A DNA stretch of 64,000 nucleotides from Benincasa hispida (Eukaryota > Streptophyta > Magnoliopsida > Cucurbitales > Cucurbitaceae). The DNA lies in the NCBI RefSeq assembly GCF_009727055.1, contig NC_052349.1, positions 38,899,128 through 38,963,127 of the forward strand, given 5' to 3'. The number at the start of each line of letters is the position of its first letter. Positions within the stretch are counted from its first letter, which is position 1. The notes under the pieces are model-generated. The model searched no databases. It had not been told where the DNA came from and saw only the letters and a program-made list of their open reading frames with translations. Both the position numbers and the translations under genes were made by a program. Of this stretch, positions 9,838 to 22,500 are shown one piece after another.

Positions 9838-11734
9838 TGATAGAGTAAATTAACATGCAACGGAGAAAAACAGAATCAATAAACACTTTAATTACAGTTC
9901 ATTTGAGTTCTAAAAGCATGCCTTGACAGAAATCCGAAGAGAGTTTCATGTTTAACATACCTTTGATGAATCCTTTCAATTCCAAGCTGCTTTTCACGTG
10001 ATTCAACTCCAATTCTTCTCAGTCTTCAATTTGAGTGGTGGAACTCCAAATTGAGTGAATTTGTTAAGGGAATTTTGTGGGTTTCAAGAGAGAAGAAGAA
10101 AGTTGCAGAGAACCTTTCTTTAGCCACTCAATCACACAAGACTTAGCAAAATTTGAAGTCTTTTATTCAACCTTTACATGCAAGCATTTTTGAACTCCAC
10201 AAATGCCAGCTCCAAGTTGCTAAGTCAGTGGGACTTGTGTGTGATTATAAGAAGAACACCTCCAACTAGGTGTGGTTTGTGGGATATTCCCACTTAAACC
10301 AAATTTTCATTTTTCAATTCAATTTTTAATCAATTCCAAAATTAACTAAATTTTGATCTAATTAATTCACAATTAATTAAATAAAAAACACCAAATTTCA
10401 ATTTCTTAAATTCAATTTGAAATTTAAAAAAATTAATTTGCTTTTTAATTAATTAAACATATTTAATTAATTAAATAATTTAATATCAAATATTAAATTA
10501 ATCACATACCTAATTTTAAACATGAATCCTATTCATGTAATTATTATTTAAATATTATGAACTCTCAAATTTCGTTTAACTTCACCAAATTAAATGTTTA
10601 ATTATATCAAATATAATTATATAAAACCCTAATTTTGAATTAGAACTTATTCAAATTCAAACCCTAATTTCAATTTGAACATTTTCAAATTAAGATTCAA
10701 TTTGAACAATTCAAATTGATATCATTCCAAATTCACTCAATTTATTAATTCAAGGTGTTCATATTTTACGAGCTAGTAGAGGGACCTTATGGACCTACAG
10801 ATCATGAGCTCCAACGATTTAAGATTAATTAGCTAAAACTCTTTAGACCAAATTAATCAGTATTCGTTAACTATCAAGTCATACTACTATAGCTCGATAG
10901 TTTCACTCTCCTCACTGTAGATATATTTGTGTCCACTTGATTTAGCCATAATCAGTAAGTCACCCCTCACAGATTGTTCGTAATAATGGCCGGGTCAATA
11001 TGTTGTTCTGATTTTACTTCTTACTCCTTAAGTTCCACTAATCCTCTAATGAACAATTGGTTTGTAATCCAGTCACTAAACCGGATCCCTCTCGGGCCAA
11101 TGAGAGGGTGGGGCCCCTTATTCAAGACTTAGATTCAGTACTTAAGAGAACCAAACCTTTCTCCTATCCCTAAATCGAGTAGGCGTAAATTCTGTCTTGC
11201 ACCCTATGTCCCCAGCTATCTACCCAATCTTACCCCTGAAATGGGAGGCTTATTAAGCCGGCGCTGTTAAGCCAACCCTTACCTATGCAAATCTAAGGAT
11301 AATCCCGAATAAACAGGAGTTCATAGTTAATTCAGGATTAAGATCGAGTTACCTAGGTCATCTAAACGAAATAGTCAGTCTTTAACAGTAAACAACATTA
11401 TAAAGTAAAAGTGACTTATTTCTTAGTCCAATCTTATACAAACTCATTGCACAGGACGCCCTCACTTCTCATGCCAATACACGAACTAATCAGGATCACT
11501 TTGTTTATAGCACCTTTACAACAAATTGTAACAACTACAGAGTAGGCCACATCTGATAGTGTTATCAGAATAAGGCACCCAACCTTATTCATATACTATA
11601 GACTGTTTTGGCTATTTCCTCGAACTTGATCCATCTTTATGTCTCTACATAAAGTCCAAGTATTCATACAATAGCCATAGATCTTAGTTTATTGGATTTA
11701 GACTTTACAAATGCAATTTATAGGTTCAATAACG
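9838..11734 (-). mobile_element. LTR family B, copy B1 (truncated)
   Basis: Aligns with 40455-42402 over nearly its whole length, for example AATCAATAAACACT near the left end, GAGCTAGTAGAGGGACC, and TTATTGGATTTAGACTTTA near the right end. It lacks the last roughly 110 bp of the B2 copy, because family A LTR sequence begins at about 11735. The middle 0.9 kb resembles family A. The left border is taken from the TGATRGA start shared with B2. It sits inside the Copia pol remnant, so it looks like a nested insertion or recombined solo LTR. Confidence 0.75.
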
Positions 11735-13063
11735 GAAGGAACTCTTATTCAAAAGTACCTACGAGTGGAAGCGGATCTTTCTAATTCATTAGGCCAGAAT
11801 TACCACATAGACATTCAAACATACTAATATACATTCATAATGCTAAAGAGATCAAGAGATCATATCAGTTGAAGACTTCTTCTTCACAGCGAGTCTAAAA
11901 CCCAACCATCTACCTCGAACAATCATCACTTAAACAGAAGGAAACGAAGATGACATCATCACTCAAAGTCCTCAGTATTCTTGGAGTGAGAATCCAAAGT
12001 GTGGGTTTTGTTCAGATTTGGTAGAGGAGAGGATGAAGAGAGACCGTACACAATGATCAAACAAGTGGAAGATGAGTTTGTCTATCGCATATACAGAATG
12101 CTTGATCGTTTAGATGAAGTATACGATCATGTAGGAAAAAATAAGCGATCGTCTAAATGATCATGTAGGAAAGAGTAAGCAATCGTTTAAACGATCGTGT
12201 AGGAAAAGGTGAGCGATCGTCTAAACGATCATGTAGGAAAATGTGAGCGATCGTCTAAACGATCGTGTAGGAAAAGGGTAAGTGATTGTCTAAACGATCG
12301 TGTAGAAAAAACTAAGCGATCATCTATACGATCATTTAGTAAATATCTAGAGGTAAACGATCGCTTAGGAAAAGGTAAACGATCATTTAGTAAATAGTGC
12401 GCGAAGGTGTAATCGGTAAGTGATCGCTTAGTAATATCGTATAGGTAAGCAATCATGCAGGCGCTATCGTATAGGCACTGATTTTCTAAGCCATGACACA
12501 CTCTTTAACACAATGTCCACGCGCGTTTCAAGGTGATCTTTCAACTCACTCTCCTGTTATTAAAACACAAAAGACGTTGTCCCATTTCCCTTTTAATCGT
12601 CCAATGAATGTGATCTCATCATATTCATAACATACAAATTAATATCATATATTAATTATAGTATTTTTCCTCCACTAGATATAAATCATATTTGTATCTA
12701 ATTTCCTCCAAATTAATGTGTCTCATACATAAAGTTAATTATATCATATTTAATTAACTTGTTCAATTATATCATATATAATCAAACTCCCTCTTGTCAA
12801 TTTGAACATTTCAAACTGACACAAAACTGACTCTCAACTTATATCCAAGCTACCAAGGGGACCTTATGGACCTATGGCTCGAAGCTCCAACGGTACGTGA
12901 ATAGCTGACTAAACTCTTTAGTCACGATATCCACCATCCGTTAACTGCCAGGCATTCCACTAAAGATTGACAGTTGAACTCTTCTTGCCGTAGATATATT
13001 TCTATGTCCATTGAATATAACCAATCATCAGTACGATGACCCTTCACAGATGCTCGTAATTAC
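11735..13063 (-). mobile_element. LTR family A, copy A3 (partial)
   Basis: Begins GGAAGGAACTCTT, matching the A6 terminus TGAAGGAACTCTT at 19599, and follows A6 and A2 through the CGATCG-rich segment, TATAATCAAACTCCCTCTTG and GAAGCTCCAACGGTACGTGA. At about 13063 it stops and the same kind of sequence continues in the opposite direction (A4). Confidence 0.75.
12100..12475. repeat. 34-bp CGATCG-rich tandem array inside LTR A3
   Basis: Six clear units of 34-35 bp at 12143-12176, 12177-12210, 12211-12244, 12245-12279, 12280-12313 and 12314-12348. The form is GAGCGATCGTCTAAACGATC, then GTGTAGGAAAAGGT. Weaker copies extend to about 12475. Each unit holds two CGATCG-type palindromes about 14 bp apart. 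Related single words occur in A2 (6640-6910), A6 (19990-20220) and the leader at 18990-19260. Confidence 0.9.
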
Positions 13064-14382
13064 ACCCTCTCCTGGCCCAAAAGGGACTAGGTCATAGAAG
13101 AACTATGACTTATTGTTCATTAGAGGAATCAGTGGTACTTAAGGAGTTAGATGTAATTATAGGGGCACGGTTATTTTGACATAACTGTACTTACGAGCAA
13201 TTTGTGAAGGATCGTCGCACTGTTGATTGGTTATATCCAATAGACACAGAAATATATCTGTAGTACGAAGAGTGCAGCTCTCGGTCTTTAATGGAATGAT
13301 GACATTTAATGAATGTTGAGTAATTTAATTAAAGAATTTAATGAATTATTCAAATACTGTTGGTGCTTCAATCTACAGGTCCATAAGGTCCCCTCTGTAG
13401 CTCAACAGAGATTTAATTGAAAATTAATTTTGGATTAATTTGAAGTGTTCAAATTAATTGAGGGAATTAATTATATATGATATAATTAAATAAATAAATT
13501 ATATATATGATATAATTAATATAATGTATTTGATACATTATAATATAAGGTAATATGAGAGGAATTTGAATATGATTCAAATACTAATTATATGAATGAG
13601 ATTCATGTAATTAAATTTAATTTATATTAAATACCATAAATAAGTTGAGAAATTAAATATTTAGATATGATCAAAATATCAATTATATGAATGAGATTCA
13701 TATAAGTGAATTTAATATAAATGTGATTTATATTAAATGTCATGTATTATTGGGAGAAAATAATATAGGTTATATTGTATTTGATGCAATATAAAACTAT
13801 AGACTATATGTTATATTTGATATAACATATAGTGTATATATAATAAAGTAGTATATATATATATAAATTAATTAATTAAATTAAATTAATTTTAATTATA
13901 ACTCCCTCCCTTATTTTCTCTCAGGTTAATATGGGGTTGTGGAAAGAATACAGTCATATTCTTCCATAATTTTTAGAACCTAAAATATCTCCGTGGAATT
14001 GACCTAATAGAAATTGTACAGGAAGAAAAGTTCTTCTCCTCCCTCTCTTCCTCTCTTTCTCCTTCCCTCTTCCAAACCTAAAGGTAGAGCCCACACCTCC
14101 TGCCCATTCTCAAACCCTAAGGAGAATATAAGAGGTTCCAGTTTGGTGGTGTCCCAATTGGGTTTCCAGATCGTGTTCTTGATCGAGGGAGTTCTTGAAG
14201 AAATTCGTTCTTCAAAGGTTTTTTCTTCTTCCCTTTTTTCTTTAGAAAAGCATGCTGTAGGTTTAAATCAAATGAATAATCCTTCTCTTTTAATTCTGTA
14301 ATTCTTGTAAGTTCTGTTAAAAACGAAAATTGGGATCGATCCCCACATTCCGCTGCGTAAACCTTCAATGGTTTTTCCTTCA
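13064..14382 (+). mobile_element. LTR family A, copy A4 (partial, inverted)
   Basis: Plus-strand sequence here is the reverse complement of the A-family landmarks: GATTGGTTATATCCAATAGA, CTACAGGTCCATAAGGTCC, and AT-rich ...TATATGTTATATTTGATATAACATATAG. It ends CCTTCA at 14382, the complement of the TGAAGG terminus of A6. Orientation is therefore opposite to A3 and A5. It abuts minus-oriented leader sequence at 14383, so it is either an independent insertion or the product of recombination. The TGTTGGGG half is missing. Confidence 0.7.
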
Positions 14383-15388
14383 AGTGTCATGCTTCATGAA
14401 ATTTCACTTGAATACTAACATATATAACATTTATATAATTAGGTAATGAAACATATTATAGCATACATCCATACATTCATTAAACGAAATATTATAACAA
14501 TTATAATTACATGGATATGCTATTAATGCATGCATGCATATAACATTTTATATGATATGATGCATGAGCATGTTATAAAATTAAATCATGCATCTAAAAT
14601 TATAACATTTATAATATGATGCATGAAATTAAATGCATAAACTATGGTGGGATTTTATACCATATGAGATACATTATGATAAATAATAATAAAATCAAAT
14701 CATACATCACGTGCATAATATAAAAACAATTAATGGAGCAAGATTGGAGACCTTTTAAAAAAAACTAACTATAACAAGATAATTTTCTATTTGATTCGAA
14801 ACAGGTGAATCGGGCCTTGAACCGCTCAAACCATACTAGGAACGGGTCTAGATGAACCCAAAACCACTGAACCACTGAACCAAAGAACCCAGGAATCGGA
14901 CCAGCAGACCAAGAACCGCCCGTGAATCGGAGTAGAACCGGAGCTGAATTGTGTGAAAACTCTATCTCGAAGTGTCGCGATGTCGCGCCCTACTATTGCG
15001 ACGTTACGGAGTTTTCCTTCGCTCGCCGCATCGCAGCATCGTGATGCTAAGGTACAATGTCATGACACTGCTGTACAGTCACCCATGGTACAATTTCAAA
15101 CATCTTCGAAACTCCATCATTTTCATTTCATTTTCTCTAAAATCCGGGCAAGAACCGTCACGAACGACTCAAGGACAATCAATATAGACTCGACAGCGAA
15201 TTATGCCCCAAAACCATGGGCCTTTACAAAACTAATTTTGTAAATAAAGGCGAATCTAAGACATCTAATCTTGAAACCATCCATTAAATGCAAACCATTC
15301 AACACAAAATTCATTATATGAATAAATAGAATGAGATACCCACCAACACTATAAAAAATATATTTTGAAAATTAGGATAAAAACCAAT
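14383..15388 (-). mobile_element. Untranslated leader of an A-family Copia element, copy 1
   Basis: Lies between LTR A4 and the PBS at 15389. Shares order and wording with 18531-19584, for example GTGTCATGCTTCATG at the left end and repeated TAACATTTATAT / GATGCATGA words. It is non-coding and holds repeated AATCGG/GAACCG motifs at 14800-14950. It is the part of the element between PBS and gag; gag itself is missing next to this copy. Confidence 0.6.
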
Positions 15389-15402
15389 GGCTCTGATACC
15401 AA
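15389..15402 (-). other. Primer-binding site (tRNA-iMet) of copy A5
   Basis: The minus strand reads TTGGTATCAGAGCC, the exact plant Copia/Gypsy PBS complementary to the 3' end of initiator tRNA-Met. It directly precedes the A5 LTR terminus. Confidence 0.85.
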
Positions 15403-15403
15403 T

Positions 15404-16196
15404 TAAAGGAACCTAGTTAGGGTTCTTGAGCGGAACACATGGATCATCCCAATTTTCCTAAATTTCACAGAACATAAAATTTATAGAGAAATAAATTAAA
15501 TTATGCATTTAATTAAGAACTACAACATGCTTATAAAAAATACAGAAGAAAAAGAAATAGGGTTCAAAACCCATACCTTTGAAGAATGATTCTTCAATCG
15601 AATTCCCTCGAATTCTAGTTGGACACTACCACAAAGGTGACCTTGGTATTCTCTGGATGAGAATCCAAGAGTAGTGGGGATCTAACTATTTTGGTTGAGA
15701 GGGAATTGAGAGAAAGGATGGAGGAGGAAAAAAAAAAATTTATGAGTTCATAGAACTCTCTCTCTCTTTATCATTTTTCAGAAAGAAGAAAACTGAAAAC
15801 CTACTCCATCCACCCCTACATGTTGTGGAGAGAAAAAGGGGGAGTTATAACTCCCTCCCAAAAATTGTTTTTTAATTAAAATTAATAAAATTAATTCTAG
15901 TTTTAATAATAACCTTGATATATATATATATATATTAACTAGTTTATCATATAATATATATTAAACTATATGTTATATCGAATATAACATATAACCTACA
16001 GTTTAATATTGTATCCAATACAATATAACCTATAGTTTAATTCTCTCAACAACGATATTTAATATAAGTCTCATTTATATTAAATTTAATTATATGAATC
16101 CAATTCACATAGTTAATATTTGAATCATATTCAACTATTTAATTTCTCCCAAAAAAATACTTAATAATGTATCAAATACATTATAGTAATCATATG
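15404..16196 (-). mobile_element. LTR family A, copy A5 (5' LTR, truncated)
   Basis: Starts TAAAGGAACCTAGTTAGGG and tracks copy A1 for about 790 bp, including the ATATAACATATAACCTA block. The match ends at about 16196, where gag-region sequence begins. Position next to the PBS makes it a 5' LTR of a minus-strand element. The terminal TG is changed to TA. Confidence 0.75.
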
Positions 16197-16199
16197 ATG

Positions 16200-17286
16200 G
16201 GATGACATCTCACCATAGCTGAGACGATGTGCCCGGTGCCTATTTGCATCATCATCTCACCAACCTCAGTTATCGTTAGGATCTAATCCCTTGAAAAGAA
16301 GAACAAATGTAATTAGTGGTGCTCGAATCAGTTATCTAGGCAGAATCATCATTCTTCACTAAACAAGTTTCAAGTACGAGTAAATCATATTTACCTTTAT
16401 CTGCATTAGCCTTAGCCTTGGTGGCCTTCCTTTCCTTCAGCCAACGAGGACAGTTCCTCTTCTAGTCTCCATCCTAGTTGCAGTGGAAACATTTTCCCTT
16501 TTCAACCGGCAGCAGATGTCTTCTTGAGGCGACAGGCGGCGGGTTAGCAGGCACCTTATCTTTCCCCTTATTACCCTTCTCCTGCTTCCCCTTGCATAGT
16601 TAGAAGTAGAATGTGCAGACTTCGTTTCTGAGGTCGAACCTTTATGGAACATCTTGGAAGATGAAGCAACATTTGCCTCAGCTTTATTCCTCTCCTTACT
16701 ATTAAGTAAAGATTGGTAGGTCTGCAACTCGTTGAGGAGAGTTGTAAGGTTGTATTTCACTTTGTTAAGAATCATTAATAAAGTGCAGGAAGCTCCTCGG
16801 CAAAGAATATAGGATTATGCTAACCTGGCTACCCTCATCGATGGTAGACCCATTCAACTCCGCCACATTGAAGTGGACCATCATGTTAAGCACATGTTCA
16901 CGTTCAAAGGTGTCTTCTTGCATTTTGGAGTTGAATATATACTTAAGATCCTCGTGCTGGAGCTGTTCAGACGATTGTCCAAACATTTTCCACAAGGACT
17001 CCATGATCTCACGCGTTAAGACCATAGGCTCATGCTTCTTGGCCAAGACGTCATTAAGACTTGCCAAGATATAGGCTTGAGCCTTCTCATTCGCCTGTGT
17101 CCATCGCTTGTATGCCTCCCGAACATTTTGAGGGGCATTTGGAGCTGGAATAGGAGAACATACCTCCGTAAGGGCAAACATAAGATCCTTGATGATCAGT
17201 ATCGTCATGATCATATGTTTCCATGTCGAAAAGTTATCGCCAGTTAATTTCTCGGCACTAAGCAAAGCTAATGTGGTTGTGGCCAT
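16200..17286 (-). pseudogene. Copia gag, frameshifted
   Basis: Minus-strand ATG at 17286 opens MATTTLALLSAEKLTGDNFS, followed by W-K and a UBN2-type gag body, with YKRWTQANEKAQAYILASL and LNMMVHFNVAELNG as recognisable pieces. The frame shifts near 16765. The later half continues in other frames to a CCHC zinc knuckle at about 16450-16490, where CFHC is followed by stops and the expected His is replaced by Asp. So the nucleic-acid-binding knuckle is damaged twice. Below 16400 weak coding similarity fades and LTR A5 begins. The protein would form the capsid of the retroelement particle; this copy is dead. Confidence 0.85.
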
Positions 17287-19584
17287 TTTAAAAAAATATT
17301 GCTGAAAAACGAACAAAAGTTTTATTTTTGCTAGACCACATTTTAACCAATTAATTTTGCAAAACAGTTTCAAGTACCCTAGGTGTAAGACTTCTATTTT
17401 GCAATGATGCCCCAATAAGGTAGGAAAAACATCACCGGTGGGGTGATCAGATGCCCCTTCATTGGGATGAGACATTCTCAACCATTAGGCAAAACCAACT
17501 ATTGGAACTGTACCTAACAACCACCATCTATTTAGTCTATAACTGTTAACCTTTAACAATTCTGTGTAAGTGCGATCCCTCGCTTTCGGTGCCAGAGTCC
17601 GACCTTAATGAGCCCACCATAGGGAAGAAGCAGATTAGGACAAAAGACTAAGTAACCTTATCCTCTTTCAGGAGATCAAATAAAGAAATGCGCAAAACTG
17701 CCATCCTAATAAGTGGAACACTCCCAGGGTGCCTCAAGGCGATGCGTATAAACTTTTATTCAATCCAACGAGGAGACCGAGGGATATGCAGTCGTTACTT
17801 CCTGCTTCCGCTTACTATGAACACTTTTTCCATCCACCTTGATATTAACTTACCCAATCACCATCCTTTAAGGGGACACTCCCAGGGTGCCACGAGGCCG
17901 AGGGTAAATCTCACACTATGAACTATATAGGAGAAACGTGAAAGGTTTAAGTGAAACATCATATGCCCCAAGTACTTCCCACTGAATGTTTTACCTAGGG
18001 GTTCATTAACCTAGACAATCCGGCTATTGATTTTAGTCTAAGTCATCTTTTTAAGTCCGCTCATAAATAACTTTTGTCTATGAGTTATGAATAAGTTCAA
18101 GTAGTCACATTTAAATACTTTAATGGACTATCTTTAACTTGCATGCATGCATTAAATCTATCTAATTCACCTTTCCAGGTAGGGGTGTTACGTTTCCGTC
18201 AACTTAAATACCCCAGCCTAGACAGAACCTGCCTTAGACAAAAGGTCCCTTATAGATAGATTTATTACACTTTAACTTTTTATTAGTCAATTTAATCCTA
18301 TTAAACTGATTAAAAGATTAAAGCCTAATGGTTGCTAATCATATTAGAACCGTGATTTTAGGTCTTTGTTATCCAAGTTTTAAACATTTTAAAACCACGA
18401 ATTAAACTTAACTGAGCATGCATGTTTTTCTTATTGTTTTTAGTTCTAATTTCTCTTTAACCCTTAAAAAGAAATAACTAAAACACATTGCGCACAACTA
18501 GGTGTTTATAACGCTTATAAAGAAACCTATGTGTCATGCTTCATGCAATGTCCGGTCATTACTATACATAACTTTTATATATAAGCATAATAACCAAGAA
18601 AACATGCTTTCTATATACCCTTATACTATAACAATTATAATATAAAGATGATGCATGCCAATGTTTTTTATGCATGCATAAATATAACTCTTATATTATA
18701 TGATGCATGAACATGCTCTTACATAATTAAATCATGCTTCTCTAAATTATAACATTTACAGTAAAAAGATGATACATGACCAATGCATAATCTAAGGTGG
18801 GATTTACTATATGTGCATACCATATGACATATAAATAACCATACATCTCATGTAATAAACCAAAGATTAATGGACTGGGATGAACCTTTACAAAAACCGG
18901 AATGAAATAATTCTATCTATTACATTTTTCATCGAGCAAATCGGTTCATAGGCGAATCGGGTCTGTAATCGCCAGAAGAACCTTCATTGTTTAGTAAACG
19001 CCGTAGATAAACGATCGCTTAGCGCACACTAGACGATAACGCAAAAAGCTAAACGATTGCTTAGACAACAACGAGGCTACGAAGCCTGATCATCTAGGCT
19101 ATCGCTTAACGCGGCGAAAGGTAAATGATTTACCATGCGATACTCCGCAATCATTTAGTCAGTTACTAAGCGATGAAGCTTGCTGAGCTAAACGATCGTC
19201 TAGTGTGCGTGCATGTTAAATGACATCCGAGCATCCGATACTCAGCGATTGTTTACCCCATCTTCTACATGACCCGATCAACCCTTGATTGTCTTCTTCC
19301 TTGAAGAACAACAACTCTTGCTCCGAACTTCTTCACGAACAACTCAAGACTCAAACTGACTTTGAATTACAGACTCAATAACAATTAATTATGCCCAAAA
19401 TGTAGGGGCCTTTACAGTTAACCGAAAATGCAAAAGAATGAATCAAATCAAGGTTACATCCTAGAAAACTCCATTAATCCACACATCCACAAACAATTTA
19501 ACAATTAAGCAGAGAGCAGATATGCACCCACCGCGAATGTGTATGCAATTCGTTGCATCAATGAAATTGGAATATCAACAACCT
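17287..19584 (-). mobile_element. Long untranslated leader of the A6 element
   Basis: About 2.3 kb between PBS and gag with no conserved frame. The part at 18531-19584 matches leader copy 1. At 18990-19260 it carries CGATCGYTTAG-type words related to the LTR A3 array, for example AAACGATCGCTTAG. Long leaders of this kind occur in some plant Copia lineages. Confidence 0.6.
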
Positions 19585-19597
19585 GGCTCTGATACAA
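19585..19597 (-). other. Primer-binding site of the A6 element, one base lost
   Basis: The minus strand reads TTGTATCAGAGCC, the tRNA-iMet PBS with one G missing, next to the LTR terminus at 19599. Confidence 0.75.
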
Positions 19598-19598
19598 T

Positions 19599-22500
19599 TG
19601 AAGGAACTCTTAAACAAGAGTATCCATGAGTGGGTTCGGATCTTTCCTATTTCATTGTGACCTAATTACCACACACACATTCTAACAAATAGATATGCAT
19701 TGTACCACTAATTATAGGCATGCTTTAATAATTAAAATACAATAGATTGAGTAATCATACCAGTTGAAGGCAATCTTCACTCGAACTCAATCCAACGGAA
19801 GCAACTCCTCTACAGTTCTTGTCACCCAACAACCAGTCGCTTAACAGCACCACGATCGTCTACACGAACGGCAACGCACGGATAAGCAGCAACCGAAGAT
19901 GACACCACCACTCGAAGCCCTTGGTATTCTCAGAGTGAGAATCCAAAGAGTGGACTTTGATGGAATTGGTAGAGGGAAGAGGAAAGGACGATCGTGTAGT
20001 ACGAACAAGCAAGTGGGGGATAGTATATGACTATCGTATAGTTGGGTGCTTGCCATTTAGGAAAAGGTACACGATCGTGTAAGTTTTACTAAGCGATCGT
20101 CTAGTAAATAGTAAGCGATCGTTTAGATCAACTCAGCGCGCTAAGCGATCGTTTAGAAAAGGTGAGCGATCGTTTAGGCGATGGCACTATATTATAAGCT
20201 CTCAACTAAGCGATCGTGAAGTTTCCACATCATGAGCAAATTTTTCGAACTCTTTACAAAATGAAAATAATTTTCATTTTATTCTTTAGTTACAATAACC
20301 GAAATCAATCTTCCCACTTTTGCACAATTTAGGAGAAATTCTCGACCATCTATCTTATAACGGCCTATTTAAATAAATAATGAATATAATCATATTATAT
20401 TCTTAACCTATAGTTTAATATCATATATCTACTATAGTAATTTATCCTCTACTTGATATAAATCATATTTATATCTAATTTCCTCCAAAATAATGTATCT
20501 CATACATTTAGTCAATTATATCATATATAATTAACCAGTTCAATTATATCATATATAATCAAACTCCCTCTTGTCAATTTGAACATTTCAAACTAACCCA
20601 AAAACTGATTCTCGACTTTATCCAAGCTACCAATGGGACCTTATGAACCTGTGACTCGAAGCTTCAACGGTACATGAATAGCTGACTAAATTCTTTAGCC
20701 ACGAGATCCACCATTCGTTAACTGCCAGCATTCCACTAAAGTTCAATAGTTGAGCTCTTCTTACCATAGATATATTTCTAGTCCATCAGATATAACCAAT
20801 CATGAGTACGATGACCCTTCACAGATGCTCGTAAGTACAACTGGATGATGCGTTATTTTATGAGGTGAAATTATGAAATGAATTACGGTGATGGAAATGT
20901 GTTAAGCAACAAGTTTTCTTAGCAGAATCCAAGTATAAATTCCGCTGAGTTTCTTGGCAAGTCCAGGGTCGAACTCAGGGACTTGGGAAAATGGTATGCG
21001 GTGATAATTTTTAAGAAGACTTTGCGGTAACCAATAAATCAAGAGTTGTTTTTGGGTTGTTGTATGCAGTAATAAAAGTATGCGGCAGAGTTAAGAAAAG
21101 AGTTAATAGTACGAAAGATGGGATGAGTATGTGGAGAATGGATTGAGAAGGGGTTCAACTAACACTTCCTAGGATTGCGTTCATGTTATGCGATCATGCA
21201 ACATACATACAATAGCAAATCATCTCTCAACGCAAATGCTACGGCTTCTAGTTTTAGAATGCATGCGATATATGCGATAAGTCTATAGGGCCTACGCATA
21301 AACCTCTATTCTTGTCTATGCAATGACAAATGACACACACACAAATAAGGCGACCACATAATATCATAATCTATCTCTAGGGTGCATGCGATGCATGTCG
21401 GCAAACAGAGCTTATCTCTAAGTCCCTATCTCTTGCTTATGAAGATCTAATCTTGCCCTCTCGAGTCTAGATTCTAACCTAGCTCTCTAAAGTCTTAGGT
21501 TCTTTCTTTAGACTCTCTCTCGAGTAGCTCTAAAGGGGTGTTGAGCACAACATAAGACAAGACAATCGTATGCAATGAAGATCCTAGGTCATGTTAGCTT
21601 AGTTCTTCTCAACCCATTCGATAAATTTAACTACTCATGCGTGCTTCTAAGAGAGTGAACAGATGTAGATAAGCAAGTTACATTTTATAGATATAGATTT
21701 GAAATACAAAATAACAATGCGGAATGAGAATAAAGAGCCTGGTAGCAATCTCTTGCTTCCCAAGGCTTTTTACACTGTTTTTCTCTACTCTGCTCCAAAG
21801 ATAGTCTTGCTCTCGCGAGAGTCGGCCCTCTCTCCACTTTTCCACGCCTTTGGATTCTCTCTCGAGCTGACCAGAGCGATCTTCCGGTGTCTCTTCCCTT
21901 CTCTTGCTCCGCCTTAAAAGCAAAACTATTTCTTTCTAAGGGAAAATTGTCTAACTATCCCCCCATTTCACTGAAGGCTGCCTTCGGTATTTATAGAGCT
22001 TCGGGGTGAAAGACTGCTTCTCTCTTATGATTGCACTGATGGGATGACATTAATTCTCTGTCTGATGCGCCAAATATTTGTCACCGAAAAGTTGAGTGTA
22101 CTTGCTACAGTAGTTCATTAGTGGCTTGTCAACTTAATTCGGAATCGACCGTCATCAGCTTTCTGTCCCATTGTGATTTATTATGCTTTTCACCCAAATA
22201 CGCCCACCAAGTTGCGGCGACTCTGTGTGGTAATCCTTCTTGAGTAGATATTGTGAGCACAAATCACCGTAAAGCCTGTGGTAACGCTGCGCTCGACCGT
22301 TGCTTTCTTGTGATTGCATTTTACGCTTTGCGTCAACGCATCTTCTGCACAAAAATACAAAAGTTTAACTATTTTTCATGCAATGGACGCATGCGACCGC
22401 AATATTACAAACTTAATACTTTTTGGACGCAATCTTATATATTTTATCAACGCAAACCTTCATTGTTTAATAACTTAGCACTGTAATAACGTGCATTTCT

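Noticed and set aside
12209..12501. Open frames on both strands across the CGATCG array
   Set aside because: The peptides are translations of a 34-bp repeat; openness follows from the repeat, not selection.
14014..14301. Open frame on the plus strand inside LTR A4
   Set aside because: It lies in a non-coding LTR segment and has no domain; its counterpart in A1 is not open in the same way.
20940..20985. tRNA B-box-like GGGTCGAACTC in LTR D2
   Set aside because: No A box at proper spacing and no tail; not a tRNA gene or SINE.
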